From Bacillota bacterium (GTDB lineage Bacteria; Bacillota; Clostridia; Lachnospirales; Anaerotignaceae), in assembly GCA_023413275.1 (NCBI GenBank), contig JAEZPX010000055.1:1-8294 (forward strand): a stretch of 8,294 nt of DNA, written 5' to 3'. Numbering within the stretch: position 1 is the first letter of the stretch; the number at the start of each line of letters is the position of its first letter. Shown here piece by piece: positions 4,675 to 8,294 of the stretch. Made by a program: the position numbers and the translations under genes. The notes under the pieces were generated by a model. The model worked only from the letters and a program-made list of their open reading frames with translations. It had not been told where the DNA came from and ran no database searches.

Positions 4675-7600
4675 ATGTCTAAAGTAATGAAAACAATGGA
4701 CGGTAACGAAGCTGCTGCATACGCTTCCTATGCGTTTACTGAAGTAGCTGGCATTTTCCCCATCACACCATCTTCTCCAATGGCTGAAAAAACAGACGAT
4801 TGGGCAGCAAATGGCAAAAAGAATCTTTTTGGCCAAACTGTAAAGGTTGTAGAAATGCAGTCTGAAGCAGGCGCTTCCGGTACTGTACACGGCTCTTTGG
4901 CAGCAGGTGCGTTGACAACAACATACACTGCATCTCAGGGTTTGTTGTTAATGATTCCAAATATGTACAAAATCTCCGGTGAATTGCTTCCCGGCGTATT
5001 CCACGTAACAGCTCGTGCTTTGGCTGCACAGGCATTATCCATCTTCGGTGATCACTCTGACGTTATGGCTTGCCGTCAGACAGGCTTTGCGATGCTTGCA
5101 TCCAACAGTGTTCAGGAAGTTATGGACTTGGGTTGTGTTGCTCACTTGGCTGCAATCAAAGGCAGAGTTCCTTTTCTGCATTTCTTTGATGGTTTTAGAA
5201 CCAGCCATGAAATTCAGAAAATCGAATGTGTAGATTATGATGAATTGGCAAAAATCGTTGATATGGATGCTGTAAATGCATTCAAGAGAAACGCTTTGAA
5301 CCCTGAGCATCCTGTTATCAGAGGTACAGCACAGAATCCTGATATCTATTTCCAGGCGCGTGAAGCAGCAAATAAATTCTATGATGCACTTCCTGCAGTT
5401 GTAGAAGAATATTTGGGCGAGATTAACAGAATTACAGGTAGAGATTACAAATTATTCAATTACTATGGCGCTCCCGACGCAGACAGAGTTATCGTGGCTA
5501 TGGGTTCTGCTTGTGAAGCAATTGAAGAAACCATTGATTACATGACAGCAAAAGGCGAAAAAGTTGGTTTGGTTAAGGTTCACCTGTTCAGACCTTTCGT
5601 TGCTGCAAAGATGTTAGAAGTTCTTCCTAAGACAGTTAAGAAAATCGCTGTTTTGGATAGAACAAAAGAACCCGGCTCTCAGGGCGAACCTTTGTACATG
5701 GATGTTTGTACAGCAATGTTTGAAGCAGATCAAGCTCCCGTTGTTGTTGGCGGACGTTACGGTTTAGGCTCCAAGGACGTTACACCTGCGCAGTTTATCG
5801 CTGTTTACGCAAACTTGACACAGGACAAGCCTAAAAACCACTTCACAATCGGTATCAATGACGACGTGACTGGCCACTCTTTGAAGGCTGGCAAGGAAAT
5901 CAGCGTAACAGAAGGCGACGGTACAATCAGCTGCAAATTCTGGGGTCTTGGTGCTGACGGTACCGTTGGTGCAAACAAAAACTCCATCAAAATTATTGGT
6001 GACCATACAGATATGTACGCTCAGGCATACTTCAGCTATGACTCCAAAAAATCCGGTGGTATTACACAATCTCACTTACGTTTTGGTAAAAAACCTATTC
6101 GTTCCACATATTTAGTTAAGACAGCTGACTTCGTAGCTTGCCACAAGCAGGAATATGTAAATCTGTATGATATGGTTACAGAATTGAACGATGGCGGTAC
6201 ATTCTTGTTGAATACAGAATGGACAAAGGAAGAATTAAATGAAAAGCTTCCTGCAAAATTAAAGAGACAATTGGCTGAAAAGAATGCGAAATTCTATATT
6301 ATTGATGGTACTGCAATTGCAAAGGAAATTGGTTTGGGTAACAGAGTAAATACTGTTCTTCAGTCTTCTTTCTTCAAGCTTGCAAATATCATTCCTATTG
6401 AACAAGCTGTTGAATACATGAAGAGCGCAATCAAGAAGTCTTACGGTAAGAAGGGTGATACAATCCTGAACATGAACTACGCTGCTGTTGATAGAGGTGT
6501 AGAAGGCATGGTTAAGGTTGAAATTCCTGCTGATTGGGCAAACGCAGTTGATGGTGATGCGAAAGAAGCAAGAAAAGCAACCGACTTCGTTAAGAATATT
6601 GTTCATCCTATGAATGCACAGGAAGGCGATAATTTGCCAGTTTCCGCTTTCTCCGGCAGAGAAGATGGTACATTCCCTTGCGGTACATCTGCTTATGAAA
6701 AACGCGGTGTTGCAGTTGATGTTCCTCAGTGGATTCCTGAAAACTGTATCCAGTGTAACCAGTGCTCTTTTGTATGTCCTCATGCTACAATCAGACCTGT
6801 ATTGGTAACTGAAGCAGAATTGGCAAAGGCTCCTGCAGGCTTTACAGCAGTTGCTGCTAAGGGCGCAGGCTTTGGCGAATTGAAGTACAGAATGCAGGTT
6901 TCTCCTTTGGATTGTATGGGTTGCGGCAGCTGTGCTGTAGTTTGCCCTGCTCCAAAGAAGGCTTTGGTAATGCAGCCTATGGCTACACAGGAAGCTGAAA
7001 TTGCAAACTGGGACTTCGCAATTGAAGAAGTATCTCCTAAGGCTAACCCAATGGGCAAAGAGTCTGTAAAGGGCAGCCAGTTTGAACAGCCTCTGCTTGA
7101 GTTCTCCGGTGCTTGTGCAGGCTGTGGTGAAACACCTTATGCAAAATTGATTACTCAGTTATTTGGTGATAGAATGTATGTTGCAAATGCAACAGGCTGC
7201 TCCTCCATCTGGGGTGGTTCCGCACCTTCTATGCCTTATACAACAAATAAAGATGGCCGTGGTCCTGCTTGGGCAAACTCTCTGTTTGAAGACAATGCAG
7301 AGTATGGTTTGGGTATGGCAACAGCAGTTAAGCAGATGAGAGATGGCATCAAAGGCAGACTTGAAACTTTGAAATCTTTAGATGCTTCCTTCGCAGCAGT
7401 TGCTGATGAGTGGATTGCAACAATGAAGGATGGCGAAAAGTCTAGAGCTGCTTCTGACGCTTTGGTTGCTGCACTGGAAGCTTACAAAGGCGCTGATGCA
7501 GAAGTTAAGACAATCATTGCTTATGTACTTGAAAACAAAGACCAGTTGGTTAAGAAATCTCAGTGGATCTTTGGTGGTGACGGTTGGGCTTACGATATCG

Positions 7601-8202
7601 GTTACGGCGGTTTAGACCATGTATTGGCTTCCGGCGAAGACGTAAACGTATTCGTATTTGATACCGAAGTTTACTCCAATACTGGTGGTCAGGCTTCTAA
7701 GGCTACACCTGTTGGTGCAGTTGCACAGTTTGCTGCATCTGGTAAGAGAATTAAGAAGAAAGACCTTGGTATGATGGCTATGAGCTATGGCTATGTATAT
7801 GTTGCTCAGGTTGCTATGGGCGCAGATAAGAACCAGGTAGTTAAGGCTATGCTGGAAGCTGAAAAATACGATGGTCCTTCCTTGATTATCGCTTACGCTC
7901 CTTGTATCAACCATGGTATGAAGGGTGGCATGAGTGGTGCTCAACCTGAAATCAAACGTGCTGTTGAAGCTGGTTACTGGCACATGTACAGATTCAATCC
8001 TATTTTGAAAGAAGAAGGAAAGAATCCGTTCACATTGGATTCCAAGGAACCTACAGCAAGCTTCAAGGACTTCTTATTAAGCGAAGTTCGTTACAGCTCC
8101 TTGCAGAGAACATTCCCTGAAGCAGCAGAAGCGCTCTTTGTGGAATCTGAGAAAAATGCAAAAGAAAGACTGGAAAACTACAAGAGATTGGCAAATCAGT
8201 AA
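4675..8202 (+). CDS. nifJ: Pyruvate:ferredoxin (flavodoxin) oxidoreductase, single-chain
   Basis: This cytoplasmic enzyme oxidatively decarboxylates pyruvate with CoA to acetyl-CoA and CO2 and reduces ferredoxin, the key step linking glycolysis to acetate, butyrate or hydrogen formation in anaerobes. The product has 1175 residues, normal for the fused homodimeric type. Domains in order: pyrimidine-binding domain with PITPSS (T31), E64 and R114, matching catalytic positions of the Desulfovibrio africanus enzyme; transketolase C-like domain (about 260-400); gamma/EKR region (about 420-650); a two-cluster ferredoxin domain (C691, C694, C697, C701; C747, C750, C753, C757); and the TPP domain with GDGWAYD (968-974). 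Proximal-cluster ligands are C814, C817, C842 and C1077. The ATG at 4675 is chosen over the in-frame ATG at 4585 because AAGGAGG precedes it at 8 bases and the family N-terminus starts here; the extra 30 residues are unlike the family. It is monocistronic, with its own promoter and terminator. Nitrogen fixation is not implied by the symbol. Confidence 0.98.
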   Translation: MSKVMKTMDGNEAAAYASYAFTEVAGIFPITPSSPMAEKTDDWAANGKKNLFGQTVKVVEMQSEAGASGTVHGSLAAGALTTTYTASQGLLLMIPNMYKISGELLPGVFHVTARALAAQALSIFGDHSDVMACRQTGFAMLASNSVQEVMDLGCVAHLAAIKGRVPFLHFFDGFRTSHEIQKIECVDYDELAKIVDMDAVNAFKRNALNPEHPVIRGTAQNPDIYFQAREAANKFYDALPAVVEEYLGEINRITGRDYKLFNYYGAPDADRVIVAMGSACEAIEETIDYMTAKGEKVGLVKVHLFRPFVAAKMLEVLPKTVKKIAVLDRTKEPGSQGEPLYMDVCTAMFEADQAPVVVGGRYGLGSKDVTPAQFIAVYANLTQDKPKNHFTIGINDDVTGHSLKAGKEISVTEGDGTISCKFWGLGADGTVGANKNSIKIIGDHTDMYAQAYFSYDSKKSGGITQSHLRFGKKPIRSTYLVKTADFVACHKQEYVNLYDMVTELNDGGTFLLNTEWTKEELNEKLPAKLKRQLAEKNAKFYIIDGTAIAKEIGLGNRVNTVLQSSFFKLANIIPIEQAVEYMKSAIKKSYGKKGDTILNMNYAAVDRGVEGMVKVEIPADWANAVDGDAKEARKATDFVKNIVHPMNAQEGDNLPVSAFSGREDGTFPCGTSAYEKRGVAVDVPQWIPENCIQCNQCSFVCPHATIRPVLVTEAELAKAPAGFTAVAAKGAGFGELKYRMQVSPLDCMGCGSCAVVCPAPKKALVMQPMATQEAEIANWDFAIEEVSPKANPMGKESVKGSQFEQPLLEFSGACAGCGETPYAKLITQLFGDRMYVANATGCSSIWGGSAPSMPYTTNKDGRGPAWANSLFEDNAEYGLGMATAVKQMRDGIKGRLETLKSLDASFAAVADEWIATMKDGEKSRAASDALVAALEAYKGADAEVKTIIAYVLENKDQLVKKSQWIFGGDGWAYDIGYGGLDHVLASGEDVNVFVFDTEVYSNTGGQASKATPVGAVAQFAASGKRIKKKDLGMMAMSYGYVYVAQVAMGADKNQVVKAMLEAEKYDGPSLIIAYAPCINHGMKGGMSGAQPEIKRAVEAGYWHMYRFNPILKEEGKNPFTLDSKEPTASFKDFLLSEVRYSSLQRTFPEAAEALFVESEKNAKERLENYKRLANQ

Positions 8203-8224
8203 TTCTAAAAAATAATTAAACTTT

Positions 8225-8252
8225 AAGCGGGAGGCTTTGCCTCCCGCTTTTT
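8225..8252 (+). terminator. Rho-independent terminator of nifJ
   Basis: A perfect GC-rich 11-bp stem (8225-8235 with 8239-8249), a TTT loop and a T5 run (8248-8252) lie 22 bases after the nifJ stop. With the promoter upstream this defines a single-gene transcript. The remaining 42 bases to the window edge show no gene. Confidence 0.95.
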
Positions 8253-8294
8253 ATATGCGTAGAACCTAAATTATAGAAACTGTATGTATTGATA

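Noticed and set aside
1..8294. CRISPR array, insertion sequence or toxin-antitoxin pair
   Set aside because: No regularly spaced direct repeats, transposase frame or paired small genes were seen; the DUF960 gene is single and lacks toxin or antitoxin motifs.

Overview
The window reads as chromosomal DNA of a low-GC, strictly anaerobic Gram-positive bacterium, most likely a member of the Clostridia (Bacillota). The evidence is AT-rich intergenic DNA, strong AGGAGG-type ribosome binding sites, a single-chain pyruvate:ferredoxin oxidoreductase, a DUF960-type protein, a copper-amine-oxidase-like 'stalk' protein and a one-piece tmRNA. I cannot place it to genus from the sequence alone.

Left part (1-1430): the 3' portion of a large serine recombinase gene, open from the left edge, followed by a good terminator and a small DUF960-family gene with its own promoter and RBS. 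This pairing is typical of the end of an integrative element (ICE, IME or prophage), whose body would lie left of the window. From 1431 to about 1610 there is no convincing gene; the element/chromosome junction probably lies there or at the 3' end of ssrA.

Centre-left (1611-2610): the trans-translation module on the minus strand, smpB followed 26 bases later by ssrA (tmRNA, not a protein gene) and a strong terminator. The tmRNA shows a 7-bp acceptor stem with the G3-U70 alanine identity pair, a T arm, a tag reading frame ending in LAIAA and the tag-stop hairpin. SmpB and tmRNA act together on stalled ribosomes, and the tight layout suggests co-transcription from a promoter upstream of smpB.

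Centre (2611-4674): an AT-rich divergent intergenic region; a gene for a membrane-anchored extracytoplasmic protein with a stalk domain and a probable PdaC/RsiV-like C-terminal region (2992-4008); then a 666-base non-coding region. This last region holds a weak terminator, a TTGACA promoter overlapped by a perfect inverted repeat, a minus-strand terminator-like hairpin, a possible Rex-like site and a near-consensus promoter (TTGAAA-17-TATAAT). That promoter would give the next gene an unusually long leader of about 170 nt.

Right part (4675-8252): the complete gene for pyruvate:ferredoxin (flavodoxin) oxidoreductase (nifJ/por, 1175 residues) with all expected cofactor ligands, closed by a textbook terminator. 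It is the central catabolic enzyme here and looks monocistronic and highly expressed.

No clearly new multi-gene system is visible. The points most worth a second look are the element/ssrA junction, the control region and long leader of nifJ, and the operator-like palindromes upstream of smpB and nifJ.
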